Source: Gavia stellata (taxonomy: Eukaryota; Chordata; Aves; Gaviiformes; Gaviidae). From it: a stretch of DNA of 64,000 nt. Under the pieces are notes generated by a model, which did not search any database, had not been told where the DNA came from, and saw only the letters and a list, made by a program, of their open reading frames with translations. Position numbers and translations under genes: made by a program. The stretch lies in contig NC_082595.1 in assembly GCF_030936135.1 (NCBI RefSeq), forward strand, positions 21,713,930-21,777,929, in the 5' to 3' direction. Position 1 is the stretch's first letter, and each line of letters begins with the position of its first letter. Below, one piece after another: positions 1 to 13,110 of this stretch.

Positions 1-3000
1 TTCATTTCCATAACGTAGGTCTCATAAAGAAAATGGCATAATCAAATAATGCAGCATTTTGTATTGCTTAATTAATGGAAGGGAAGGGCTGAGATAATTT
101 ACCAGTTCATCATCCTCCAAATGAAAAGTCTGGTGCTTGAGGCCTCTACCCAGAGCTCCTATTTGTTCCTATTAGGGTAAGAAAAAAAGTGGTACACTGT
201 CAGGCCAAATTCTCATAAAATTATGCTCTTTTAAGGGGCTGATTCTGCTCTCATTAAGTACAGTGCAAATCAGAAGGAAACTCCACAGGTATCAGGGGAG
301 CTGTACCTGTAATGTGAAAACATCACTAATAGCTGGATCTGAGATATTTATAAGAAAAGATGTAGTGCTCATGTCTGTCCTATGTTTGTTGATAGCTTAG
401 CTTGAAGAAGGTGCAAACCAAAAGCTTAGCCTGACAGTGATTACTAAATTCCTATTTTCTTTTCCAAAACATGTATGTCTAGATTTTCTTTTACCTTATA
501 TTTGGATTATCTCATAAATTTGTGAATAAAGAGGAAATAAAAGAGTCTGAACTAAGTAGATAACATTGTACTTTTTGTTTAAAAGCAAGTCCTTAATATA
601 ACAGACTAAGGTAAGGCAGTGACACGAAAATCAACTTTTAAGTGAACGTGAATATACTTTTATAGTGTTCTCTGTCAAACATCCTGAATCTCCATGTGTA
701 TCAGAGAAATGCTTCATTATTTTTTAGCAATGGCCAAGTGGTTCTAGATAAAAGGCTTAAAACTGGACTTTGAAGGTATTATTGTTTTCATTAATTGGAG
801 GGATGAACTGGATCAGAGCTGATGAGTCATTGCAGGAGCCTGCTGGAATGTTGCTCCAGCTGCATATCGGGATCTGCAGGTGCACATTTCTTGGCCCAGA
901 TATTCAAAATTAATAGGGAGGCATTCAACATTCAGCAAATTCTTACTAGATGGAGAATGTTTTCTCCAAAGGAGAAGGGCATGGTAGCCAAACTCCTCGT
1001 GGCAGCATATAGTACATATTACAGTATGAAAATACAGTGATTTCTGATCTGCTTCAACTTTCTGCCTTGGTATCTTTTTTTGGCAGTCCAAATGCAATAA
1101 CACACTAGTGAGCACAACCCAGTACTAAGAGCTGTCTTGAATGTTTTCCCACATTTTTTTGCCATTTTTGCCTCTAGCCTACACTTAAAGAGAAAGTGAA
1201 CATCCTGAGACTGGCAGCCACCCAAGGGCTTCTCACCAATAACAGTTTCTTGCAGATCATAGGGGAGAGCATGTGCAAAAGGCATGAGCTACTGTTACTC
1301 AGTTTGTAATCCGGAAAAGTTTAGAGTCAGATCCACTGTGCTCTGCAAAGGACTCTGCCTACAAAATCCAGCTTACTCTACCGGCAACACATTACACTAC
1401 TTCTAGTCAAAAGTATTGAAAGTTATGTTTCCTTTTAATTACCATGCATTTTTCAAATGTTTTGTATTTTTTATCACATATCTTGTAAGATGTTTGGTTT
1501 TAGTTACGAACAACTATCGAGAGAATTTCTCAGCATGTTTTATCCCATTCGTCCTAAGGTTTCCTTTAATCCTCAATGAGAGAAATTATAGTTGTATGTC
1601 TTTAATAAGACTTTTCTGTCCTGAGCAACAGAAAAAGGTGACTGTAATCATGGAAAATTATGCAATGAATCTGAATTGAGTTTGATCCAGCTCTAGTAAT
1701 TAATATATGATATAATACAGACTTTTGATTACATGATTTGATTAGTCAGTGGAAGAAATGCTTCTGCAGAAGACTTTTAAAATTTATATTTACATACATT
1801 CCAACAGCAATAGCATGCATTAACAACTGTGAATGGATACAGTGAAACTGCCATTCCTGGCACGTCCCCTGGTTTGTTGTTTGCTTTCTGTTTGCCAGCA
1901 TGTGCCCTCCTCCTGCCTGGAAATCTTGCCTGGGCAAATTTTGATCACTTTCTATATTTGTCTGGGATTTCCAGCCTTCCTAGAGACTAGTTCTTGGCAA
2001 AAGGTCAGATGCTGTTTTGCATATGCCCCGTACTGACGTGTGCTGGCAGTTTTGGGCCTGGCTTATATACAGAGGTCCTGGACAACCACAGAGTGTGGAC
2101 ACAGGGTATGGATATATACCTCACTTGCACAATGCCTGGACCTTTGACAAGCATAGGATATACCCCACATGCATTATACAGCCACCTTGGACCTGTGCAA
2201 TCAGTTTGACACTTATAGGAAGAACCAGCTTTAATTATTGGGCTGGTGTTGCAGAATTACTCTGTGGAGGGGCAGTAGGTCTAGTAAATCCCACAAGTAC
2301 GTATGGTGGTGCCACACAGACAGAAAGCATCTGCAGCAGAGTTCAGCTGATCCTATCCTCAATTGCATGAGAATAGCTGTCTAATCAACTTTAATTCAGT
2401 ACTTTCAGTTAACTAGCCTTGGCTTTCTTGAGTGCTTTCTCAAAGACAAGCTCTCAATAGATAGAGAGTCTTGTTTCTCACTTGGCCCAGCTCTAGGGTT
2501 TTTTCAGGACTACCATAGGTTTTGGACACTGCTACCTTTTGTGGCTTAATATATTTGTGAATACATATTAGACATTTAATTATATTTGGGATTTCAAAGA
2601 ACTCCTGATGATCTCTTGTGACAAGATTATTTTCTGTGGCCCACTGAGCACATGAATATATGACCCTCTGAAGTGTAGCTGAAACACTGAGGTATAGTTC
2701 CTTTTTCAACTGACTCATTTTTAACTGGAATTTAGAATAATCAGACATTATATTTTTTTAGATTTATGTAATTATATAAGCACTACTAAGACTACAAATG
2801 AAGCCTTAGATCATTGTGAAACAGCAATAACAGTCCAAGGAAAACTCCAAGTTACCAGAAGAATGTTCACTTATGGAAGGAAAGATAAATATTTCTAAGA
2901 CTCACATCATAATTTTAGCCGTATCTGAAAGAATATTTTTATTTCCAGTTTATCTTTTACCTTTGGTAATTAGAACTTATGATTCTTGCCCTGAGGAACT

Positions 3001-5254
3001 CCAGTTTCCATTTAGCTTTAATTTCAGTGCATGAATGGAATGCAGCCCTCTCTGCAAAATGCACATGCCGCCCTGTGGCTTTCTCATCTCTGAAGATGTA
3101 CTTGCCAGGTGCTTGGTGAGCTAGAGTTGAAAAAAAAAAAAGCCCTGCATTTTGGGTTGTGCAATGTCCTTCGCTTACGGATGTATGGGATAGATTTGTA
3201 TATAGATAGGGCTGTTGATATCATTTCCATATATGTGAGCTTGTCAAATATATGCTTACCTTTTAATCATGATTGCGTTTGTGCTCGTTACATGGTTTTG
3301 CTTCATTAACTCTTTCATTCTGAATTTTCAGACAAGAAGGGGTTCCCTATCCATTCTTTTCCAGAAATAATACAATATAGGAACAAAGGTAAACATTAAA
3401 AAAGGAGAATCATCTTTTGCCAAGATTATAAGTCCTAAGGAATTTAGTCAGTTTGTTTGACTAAAATGTTTTATTTAAAATAATAACTGCATTTATAACA
3501 CACCAGCTCCCTTCCCAACTAAGCTACTTTGGGATCTGTAAAAGCAGTCAGAATAATAGATAGATCACACCAATTAAAGTTTTATCAGAAGCTGGTTTAC
3601 CATGCAGTTTATTTCATGCGATTGCAAAACTCAGGCTTCCAAAAATAATAAGATAGTTTCCCTTAAAATCATAAGATTTTAAGTAATAAAAATGTTGATG
3701 CTGTTTCTATTCCTTGATGTTAGATACACTTTCTGTGACCTCCTATGTAGTCTGTGTCATACCTCGCTCTAAAAACAGCACATGATATTGTATTTCATTC
3801 CCCTTAAAAGCCCACTATGGACCTGGACATTCAGCAGATCTCCCTGACATATCATCAGTTTCTGTGCCGTTTTACTCAATTCAAAAGTATTTCTAAGTAA
3901 GAATCATTCCATATGTGCATTAAATTAATCAGTGCAAGTTTTCTCATGAATGTGGTGTCTGTTTACATATACGCATATTAGCAATAGCTACCATGAAGAT
4001 TTAATGCTGTTTAAACATAAGCTAGGTACTGTATTTCTTCATTTAGCCTTGCCAGTCCCAACATTTTGCTAAACGGGAGTCAAGCCTTGAGGTCAGCCTA
4101 CAAATCACAGTATTAAAAAATAAATAAATGTTGTACAGTTTTTTTTTTTGTCTTGTCTTTTTTGTGTCTTTATAACTTATTTAATAGTACCATATGTTCA
4201 TGCTTTTTGCAGCACAAAATTACAGGAACTAGGTTTTTTATGAAACATAGTAAATATGATAGGACTTAGAGTGAAAGGCTATGTTGGCAGCTGTAATCTT
4301 TTGGCTTTCCTCCCCTGCCAGCTACATGTAAGGGCATTTAAAGTGATCTAGGGGGAAAGATATAGTAGCCCAGCTACAAAGGGCTTGAGAAACTGTCACA
4401 AAATTAGCATCTAGCTTGCAAAAAGAATTTTGTAATTTTAAGTATAGATCCTACATTTTTGCATGTACTTAAAAACATAGCGAGGAAATCTGAGTGAGGA
4501 ATGAATAGTGAACTGAAAAAAGGATTAAAAAGCAAAACAATCTATCTTATATTTCCAGCTTATTCTATCTAGAATCATGTATACACCATGCTTAGCATGA
4601 AAATAGGCGGAGGGGTAAGCTAGAATTTCTAACACTGTGTATGGTTCAGAAACACAAATGTTTGTAGTGCCTTTATGTTATCTACAAACATTGGTAAAAC
4701 ACCTAGTTTTGAAAAATACAGCAACTCAAGAGTAGATGTGAAAACTACTGCACAGTCTGCTACTTTTCAATAAATTCTATACTCGAAATATATTCAATAT
4801 GGAATACAAGTGGTACATTATCACAGTCTCCACATTTCAGGCATATTTAGTGTGAATTATGAACAAATACATGGGGAAACAACTGGCTACATTCTTCTGA
4901 TGATAGATCAAAATCAGTGCGACTTTCAGCATTAGCAGCAATTGCAATGAGTTGTGTCTCCCATCCCCTACTGACCCCTGAAAATTCAAGACCCGATTCA
5001 AGACTGACTGGAGCCAATAGAAGGATTGCTGTACTTCAGCAAGACTTATATTAATTTGGTAGTACCTAAATAGATCATTCAAATCCTCCTTAGACACCCG
5101 TCTTTCCCTTGTGGGGATACAGATTTATGGACATATCATAAATGAGTTTTATGATCATATTAAGAAATTCCTTCTCCTTGCAGTAGATTTCTTCTTCCCT
5201 GAATCTTGACCCTGCACATATACTTCTAAAACACTTTAACCATATAACTTGTTT

Positions 5255-5318
5255 TCACACACATACACACACATATATATGTGTGCACAGGTACATATAC
5301 ATACATATATATATTTCA
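5255..5318. repeat. CA/TA microsatellite with dyad symmetry
   Basis: Alternating purine-pyrimidine tract: an ACAC-rich segment runs into a TATATA core, then GTGTG, then further TACATA units. The core at 5268-5285 is a perfect 18-base palindrome centred on ATATAT. This is a simple-sequence repeat, and such tracts are commonly polymorphic in length. Confidence 0.8.
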
Positions 5319-6610
5319 AGGGTCTTTAAACAGCAGTAACATACAATTTGTTTAGTCCTCATGTGGTCCACACTGGGTGTTATTAGCCCTCCCACATGTA
5401 CTGAAATCAGCATTCGTGATTCAGGAACACCTGGTATTTGCAAAACTCCCAAACCAAACTTTGCACCCCTGGCACAAGATATGTTTCTTCTGTACTTCCT
5501 AATTCAGTGAAGGGGTTCTGATAATAAGCTAAACATGTCTCCTACCTGAAGCTGTCTAATAATGACTCTCAGCAGGATAAATGGGCTCTCAAGGAGCCCT
5601 GTGATAATTGCAGCTGAGCTACTTCCCATGTTTGAACCAGACCTTTTCAGCTCTAGTTAGACAAACGTTTTAAGTTGCTGCTGCTGTCTTTCCCCCTCTG
5701 CCCACCCCAGATTCATGTCCCCACTTCTGGCAGTGGAGGGGCATCACTTATGCCAATATAATTTTTTTTCAGCCAGATTAGTTCTCCAGCTCACCCTGTG
5801 GCTGCCCAGGTATGTATATTGGCACCAAGTAGGGGATAATCAGGGCAAGGGCATTAGCAGCTCAAGCCAGGGCAAGATTGCTTCCTCCAGCAACAGCTGA
5901 TACCAGTTCCTGCTGGCTGAAAGTGTCAACACTTGGGCATCAATATGTTGCACAAGACATAATAAAGCATAGAAGTACAAAACAGCCTATCCATCGGATC
6001 TACTATTCATTGAGAAGTCCTACAAGGAGCCATGGAGGTTAACTACTACTGATTTGGAGAGGACTCTGTGCTGGCGCTGATATGCACGCATCACCCACCA
6101 TGCCACAGCCATTCATACAGATCTAAAATTGCAAGCCCACAAATAGCTAAAGTACCCCTAATACCCTATTCCTCAACTGAACCCCACTGAATGCCACTGA
6201 ATCCACCCAGACAAAGAGGCATTGCCCCAGATGTGCGCCTGACCTCAGCCTCAGCATTTTAGCTTAACTCACAGACAGTGTGGGAAGAAGCATATCTTAA
6301 AATTGTAATGGGAACAGCTTTTTTAATTTCTGAAGATCGGTACCAAGGTCGGTGACATTCTTGTTGTTAGACAAAACTGTGTCCGCTAGAGGGCTCTTTT
6401 AATTTTGTCTAATAAAATCAGCATGAAAATTTTATTGAAATATTAAAATCAATTATATAGTTATGTGACCTGCTGGAAATTGAAGGCTGAGTTATATCCT
6501 ACTGAAAAGGTAAACACTGATAACAGTACTTAGCATTTTTTGATTCAAAGCACACTTGATTATCCATAAATTATGTACCGATTATCTACTGATTATCAAT
6601 TATCCACTAA

Positions 6611-6665
6611 TTTATCCTCCTAACACCTCTCTGACATGGCAGTGACTTCCATTTTATGTATGGAG
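6611..6665 (+). repeat. Possible ancient MIR-like SINE remnant
   Basis: The order of words (TATCCTCCTAACACCTCTCT, then TTCCATTTTATGTATGGAG) resembles the central and 3' part of MIR/CORE-SINE consensus sequences, where 'TCCTCACAACACCTCTATGAGG' type sequence precedes 'CCCATTTTACAGATGAGG'. Divergence is high and the boundaries are guesses. A chance match in AT-rich DNA cannot be excluded. Confidence 0.3.
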
Positions 6666-9600
6666 TAATTCTGGTGGATCAGATTTACCTAGCACCAGAT
6701 TCTGATTCAATGATGCAGTGAAGATCAGACTTCAAATTCCTGAGCACATTGTCTTCCCACTGGCAATAAATAATTTGATAAACTTATGTAACTGAGTAAA
6801 TATGAACAAAGATTTTCAGTAGCCAACCTGCATTGTAAAGGATAATTTTTAATTAATCAATTACTGATTGATTTTGATCTATCTGACCCTGAAGTCTGCA
6901 GCCTGCATTTTCTCAGAGTTTACATGGTTGCTTCCACCAAGAGAAGGTGAAGATAAATTGCTTCCAAGTCAGAAGCGCAGCATTTTCCATTCCCTTCCAG
7001 ACAAGCGAAAGTGATTCCACAAGTGATGTGGGTCTCTGGACCATGAATCCTCATACTGTAATCTCAGGCTGTAGTGTCATCCTGCACCTCACGTGGTAAC
7101 GCAGATGGAGTGTATTGCATTGCTCCAGATGTAAACTCTGGAAAATGGAGAATATGAAAGCAAGACACACATCATCTCTACAGCACAACCTTACCTCTGC
7201 CTTTCTGAAATGATGTCACTGCATGCCAGAAATGCAATAGCTTTACAGATGGTATGGCATACTTTAGAAACGAATGCCAAGGCAGAGCCCTGAAAGCCAA
7301 ACCCTTTTCTCTTCGTTTAGACAAATCTCCAGTTCAGGTCAATTACATTGAGCAGGAGATACTTACTTCACACAAGCCATTTTAAAGTCTGTAAATGTTA
7401 ATTTTCTACTTTCTTCTGCTCTCAACATTACTTCTGGGCTACTGCCTTCCTTTGACCCTCGCTAAACCTTGGAGTCCTTTCTGCAGGATACATCCAGCTT
7501 GCTGATAATTTCTATGGTGATAAGACAACTTGTACACCTCTGCAGGCACAATCTGCAGAATTAAGTGTTGACAAAAGCCTTCTTTCATGTACATGTATAC
7601 TTCCCCTCTTGCCGCAGTCACAGCTCTGGGGAACTGCCGCTCTGTTCACCATTCGGTACAGCTACATGTAGCCCAGTGGCTGCAGCTGGGCTGAGTACAG
7701 AGAAGTACTACAGTTTAAACCATTAGAACACAATCCCAGTAAAAGCAATTATTTCAGCCTTTCTACTGTTTACTTTCAAGGTTTTGGACACCTAAGAGAT
7801 TAAGCATGACCAAAGCATTTCTCTGAGGATTGCCAAGCTGGGCCAGAGAGAGTGCCTCCAATTAACAGCTTGTGGCCATGGCTATGGTAAGGACAGGCAG
7901 GAGAGGAAGGGGGAACAGGTTCAGATGGAAATAGCGAGTGTGGAACTGCCCTCCCCTCTCAGCTCTGACTGCTCAGCGTTTTTCACTGCATTTAGCCCCT
8001 GCAAGATGGGAACCTCTGACCTAATCACTCAGCAGCTTTATTTGACCACACTCAGTCTCTCTCTTTAGAAAACATGATTACTGGGTCCTAAATGCTTCCT
8101 AGAGTCTTTCATCTTTCCTCTATCTAATTAATGCTAATTTCCTTGATGGTACTCCTAAAGTACAGTTGGAGCCTGGATGTAGATTACAGAGCACTTTACA
8201 ATATCAGCATTAAATCAGACAGAGATTGTGAAGCACATATAATATGCATTTCCTGAGACTTGTGAAGGGTGGGATTTTATCTTGCAGTACATTAGTGTCC
8301 CTAAGATTGTGTAACACTATAAGTCACTCAGTTATCATGACACTTGGTTGCCTGGAAATCCTCTTCCTTTACTCCACATGCCTATTTAATTTTTGTAGAC
8401 AAATCAGTTTGACACAAGTTAACCTGAAACTATAACTTTTACCTTTCAGGTAGTTTTCAAGAGCGATTTTTCTCAAACAGCAGAATGTATAATAAACTTG
8501 CTGAGAGAAATGAAGGGGGACTAAAATCATCTTCGGAATGATCACACTCATATTTGGAGCCCAGAAGTGTACCTGAGACATAACAGAAGAACACACATTA
8601 AAACTAGAAGTTACACTCAGCTTGCACTGTAAGAAGTGAGATACTGTTGAATCCATGAAAAGAAAATTATCCTCCATTTTAGTGATACTTCCTTCAGTAA
8701 GAAAGGTAAATGGGTTATTTTTTAATGTAATGTTAGACCACTTGGCTATATGACTCAAGTCAAATCATGCAGCCAGTATCATTCCATGTATTATTGAGAA
8801 GTCTTTCATATGGGGATACATGACTGCTTGCACAACCACATTTCAAGGTATACTTTTGGGTGAACATGCAGAAATGCAGGTGGAATTTGGAGATCAAGTT
8901 CTAAAGATGTGTCCTAAATGCTCTAAAAGCCAAACTTATCTGGCTCTGTAATTCCAACAGTCACTGCGCTCCATCATCTGGTCACTTCCAGTGGTGGAAA
9001 GCAGATACGAAATATGACTCTTTTGGTTTGGTACCATTTTGTCATCACTTCCCACTCATTACCCAGAGAACTGATCAACCCGGGGAATTCCCACAGATTT
9101 TGTCTCTGCTATTCTGAACAGTATCTCTTTCATGGCAACACATGCAACCCAGTACAGTTTATAACTCGACTCGGATTACTGTTGTAACTCTCAGTTACAG
9201 TATTGGCTCAGTTTCTCTGTTTCTCTTGTTACTGCCAAAGATCAGAAAAGCTCCCAGTAGATCTTCCTAGCTAAAGTACAGTATCTTCTAAAATCCAGTC
9301 AAGGAAGGAAAACCCAAACAAATATACCCTTTCCTCCTTAATAGTACCAAACTTCCCCATGTTTTTACCTGAGTTTTTATATAAACTATAAAATGAGAAC
9401 ATGATCAGACCACATGTATATAAATATAAGAAAAATGATATATTGAGCTTTCTCCAGAGACATTTTTCTGAGCCACCATAAATGAAAATCAGATAATTTT
9501 TTAAATAACAGCTTAGCTTCAGTGACTACAGTGACCCAAACCCAAATTATTTTCATTGTAAATTATGAAATGCACATTTTACAAAGCCTATGTGTTATTT

Positions 9601-11694
9601 AGTTTAAAATCTTCCTCCCTTTTAATGAAATACAGTAGCTGGCATTTCTACTGAAAAAATCGTTGAATATTTCCATATTGGCTTCCAGCTTGTCTGGTGT
9701 TTTTGCCTGGCAGAGTACAGTGAATCTTTGTGCTTTATAAATGGGCTGAGCTTCTGGACAAGACCATGCTTTTTGCCACTGCAGAATTTTCTTACAAACT
9801 ATGCACTATAAAACAGACAGAAACAGAAACTTTCATACATGCAGAGGACTATTTTTGACAGAAGAAGTTAAGTCACTTTCATTAGACAAAAGCTGAAATA
9901 GAGATTTCCTCCCTTCAAGGCATAAATTAAATATTTTCAAAAAATCCTAGGCATTTTAGCAGTTGCAAAACTGGCAGGAATGTGGAGGCTGTTAGCCTGC
10001 AGGTCTGGTCTTTGGCCTGTATGAGTCCTCCCCTCCTTTTGACTCTAAGATGGAGGATAATGGTATGAACACTGCAGATGCAGAACTACACAGAAGGGTT
10101 GCCAGATGTGGGTGGTGCAGACAAATCACTGTCAAGCATTAGAGGAGCCTTTCCAAGAGGTCTGCAGGCTCTGGGCTGGGAAATGTGCCATTCCCAACAG
10201 CACTAGGAACCACATGCAACGCTGATACATCCCCCAAGCACTCCAGAGATATCCCAAGACCTTAAGGTTGAGTGCTGAAATACAGCATTTCAGTATTCGG
10301 TACCCTCACTGCCCTGGCACCCAGGAATCCTCTGGCAGAGAGGCGCAGATGCGTTTCTGAGGCTCAGTTAAGACCTCTCTGTACTTCACAGCAAGCTCAA
10401 TGCAGGTGGTGGAGCAGGAGAGCAGCTGTGTATGGCCTTGTGCCCAGCGGGCAGGAGCTGATGGAGCTGGTTCTTCTCATATGGAGGAGTTAAACAAGAG
10501 GTTTCCTTGGCTGTGCTCACTGCTACAGCTGAACATGTCTTCTGAAATGAAGGCAGTACAGAAAACTGCCTAGGAACTGTCAGTCCTTTGAGATCTTTAT
10601 ACTACAAAGACAGGTTTTGTGGAATTTGCCAGATATTGTCACCCCTGGAGCAGAAATAAACGTGTGCCTTGGTCTCAGCTGCAGTACATCATAAACCTGA
10701 GTAATGCATTCAACTGCTGGTGAAGAAGGAGTTCTGCTATTGAGCCAGTATGTGAGTTGTTAGGGAGGTAATGACATGCTTTCCTTTGTGCTGTCTCCCC
10801 AGTTGGGGGGGCAGCTCTGGCAGACAGGCATAGAGGAATTTTCTGAAATTAACTGATCTAAATTTCCCAAGTGAGACCATGCCCTAAATGACAATAGGAA
10901 GGTCTCATGGAGCAGAATATTTTATTGGCAGCATTTCTGGCTTCCTTCATTTCAGAATGATTTGGATTGGGATAAAAACAGACACAGGCAGACAAATTGG
11001 TCCCCTGAATCTCTTATTATGAAGTTTAATACAGTAAAAGACAAGGCAGGAGTCACTCGTTTAAACTGCCTCAATCACATTTACTAAATTTATTTATTCA
11101 ACCACCACCAATCTAAGTTATTTCAAGCATGCTCCTTCCCCACCTTTCCATTCACCCCCATTCAAAACCTACCCTCCTACCTCAAGGCTTCTAGGTTTTG
11201 AATGAAGAAAAGTGGTGTTATCTGCTATTTGGCAAAGTGAAGGTCTCCTTCAACTCAGTACAGGATGAAAACGTATAGAGTCCCCCTAGCCTTGACCAGG
11301 TCACAAAGTGAAGGTTGTACAAAGATGGGAGACCATATCCTAGGAGTTTCAGTGTTAATTTAGTGGGAAGGGATGGGGATTTGACCGATGTGGACTTGTA
11401 TTTCCTGACTGCTTGGCAGAAGTGAATCTCTCAAAATGATTTTGTGCACACTGGCTGCCCCATGCTTAGCAGTCTCATAGCCTGGAATGAGACATAAAGA
11501 AATGAAAAAGGAAGCAGCAGTGGTTGAGTAAAGAACGGGACAGGATATGAAAATGTGGATTTTTTAAACCAAGAAGAGTTCAGAGAAGGTTCTAACATAA
11601 GGTCTGCAGTGGAGGGAATGGCACGTCTCTGATGGCAAAGTTGTTCTTCCCTTTTGCTGGAAGTTCTTTACTCAATATTGCAAGAAAACAGTTT

Positions 11695-11796
11695 TAGGGA
11701 CATGGTTTAATGGTGGACTTGGCAGTGTTAGGTTCACGGTAGGACTCGATGATCTTAAGGGTCTTTTCCAACCTAAATGATTCTATCATTCTATGA
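11695..11796 (+). mobile_element. CR1 LINE, 3' end fragment (older subfamily)
   Basis: About 100 bases matching the CR1 3' UTR end: the block ACTCGATGATCTTAAGGGTC, then TTTTCCAACCTAAATGATTC, ending with an imperfect repeat of the ATTCTATG octamer. CR1 copies end in short octamer repeats rather than poly-A, and this one has the ATTCTATG type. It is severely 5'-truncated, as most CR1 copies are, and has no coding capacity. Substitutions against the other copies in the window suggest moderate age. Confidence 0.9.
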
Positions 11797-13064
11797 TTTT
11801 TAATCAGCTTTAACAAGATGAAAATCCAGATTGCTTTTTTCTTTAGCTGTGTGTGCTCTCAACACCAGCAGCCACTTGCTGCGAGCGGTAACCAGAAGCC
11901 GGGAAAATGCTGCATGTTCTTCAGCACCATCTACTGGTACTTCCCCTATCCACCACTTGGGCATTGCATCACCTACAGCCCTTGAGACACTGTCAGGAAC
12001 AAAGAAAACAAGTAAAATCCTCCAAGAGACCGTTCATACATAGTAAACCTATAGACTAGCCTGGATGAATGGGTGCTTAAACAGATTTTGATTCTTATAA
12101 GAAGCATAATAGAAATCAGCCAACTTAGAAGCTGTGCAACTGAGCTAATAGTCATACATGTCCCCTAACAAAAGCATAATGGAGGTCAGGGACAAAAAGA
12201 CAACTCAGAGCAAAACAAAACTCAGGAGGTGATGAAAACACAAGATGAGGTTATCTGGGTAGGGAAAAAATCTACAGGAAATGTAAGAAGATACTAACCT
12301 GCATAAGAGCTTTTGGAAGCAGATACTGGGGACAGTATGTATTTCCTGAGATCTGTGCCTTAAGAATGGCATTCCTGAACAGTCTTGGACTGTTATTCTC
12401 AAATTTTGCAATACTCCTGTTTAAATAGAAAACTGATTAAGAGGGAGGGATGACTGTGTTTTTTAAGAAGACTTTAGATAAACAAGCTCTGACCCCTCTG
12501 ACTAGAGCATCTCTACATACTCCTCCAGTGGGACAGATCTAGTGCTGGGTTTATTGACAGTCTCTACTGTCTTCAGAAACAGTGCCATGAAGACAAAAAG
12601 GAAAACAAAATTTAGAACACCTCTTGTAGACGCTGTAAATCAGTGCAACTTGCTGGCATCAAAAGCACTTACTGATTTGCTGCAGTGGAGGAACCTTTCC
12701 CTCTGTTTGATGCCTTTTCTGCCAGTGGAGTAAACCTAAATTGAAGCACAGCCACGGAGTGAGCCCTAAAATATATTCAGTAAGTTGAATAATGTTCAGC
12801 GCCAATTTTCAGTGTTCATTTCAGTATTCATTCACAAAAGATGGTGTGCCAAAGGCATTCCAGTTAGCCATGAATGAGCTGTTCCTGGTGATTCCGAACA
12901 TGAAATAACAACAGAGAAAAATGGCATAACAGAATGTGCTACTGACATATTATGATAAATACCCATTAAGCCTGTCTAAGTTTTTTTTTTGTTTTTCCAC
13001 AGTTCTATCTTCACAGATTCATAACAGTTCAATGAAGCAGTACAGAGAAAGAAGTATGTTCTCC

Positions 13065-13110
13065 TCAGCACGGAAGTTGACCTCAAAGTCATCTAGTCCA
13101 ATAAAAATCC
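13065..13110 (-). mobile_element. Doubtful old CR1 3' end scrap
   Basis: The + strand words TTGACCTCAAAGTCATCTAG and TCCA resemble the reverse complement of the CR1 3' end (normally of the type CCTCAAAGATCATCTAGTCCAACC). No octamer tail is visible and the match is under 40 bases, so this may be coincidence. Confidence 0.25.

Larger units (their letters stand above)
1..11694. other. Intergenic gene desert, left part
   Basis: About 11.7 kb of AT-rich sequence in which I recognise no gene. Open frames are short (at most about 130 codons), lack family motifs and show no convincing coding bias. The longest uninterrupted + strand frames (for example 2017-2370) match nothing I know. The region holds a CA/TA microsatellite near 5.26 kb, short poly-A (about 3130) and poly-T (about 4138) tracts, and a possible ancient SINE remnant near 6.6 kb. 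Regulatory elements may be present but cannot be recognised without cross-species alignment. Confidence 0.6.

Noticed and set aside
2017..2370. A 117-codon + strand frame with aromatic-rich words
   Set aside because: No family recognised, no splice or promoter context, and overlapping frames in the same stretch. Most likely chance.
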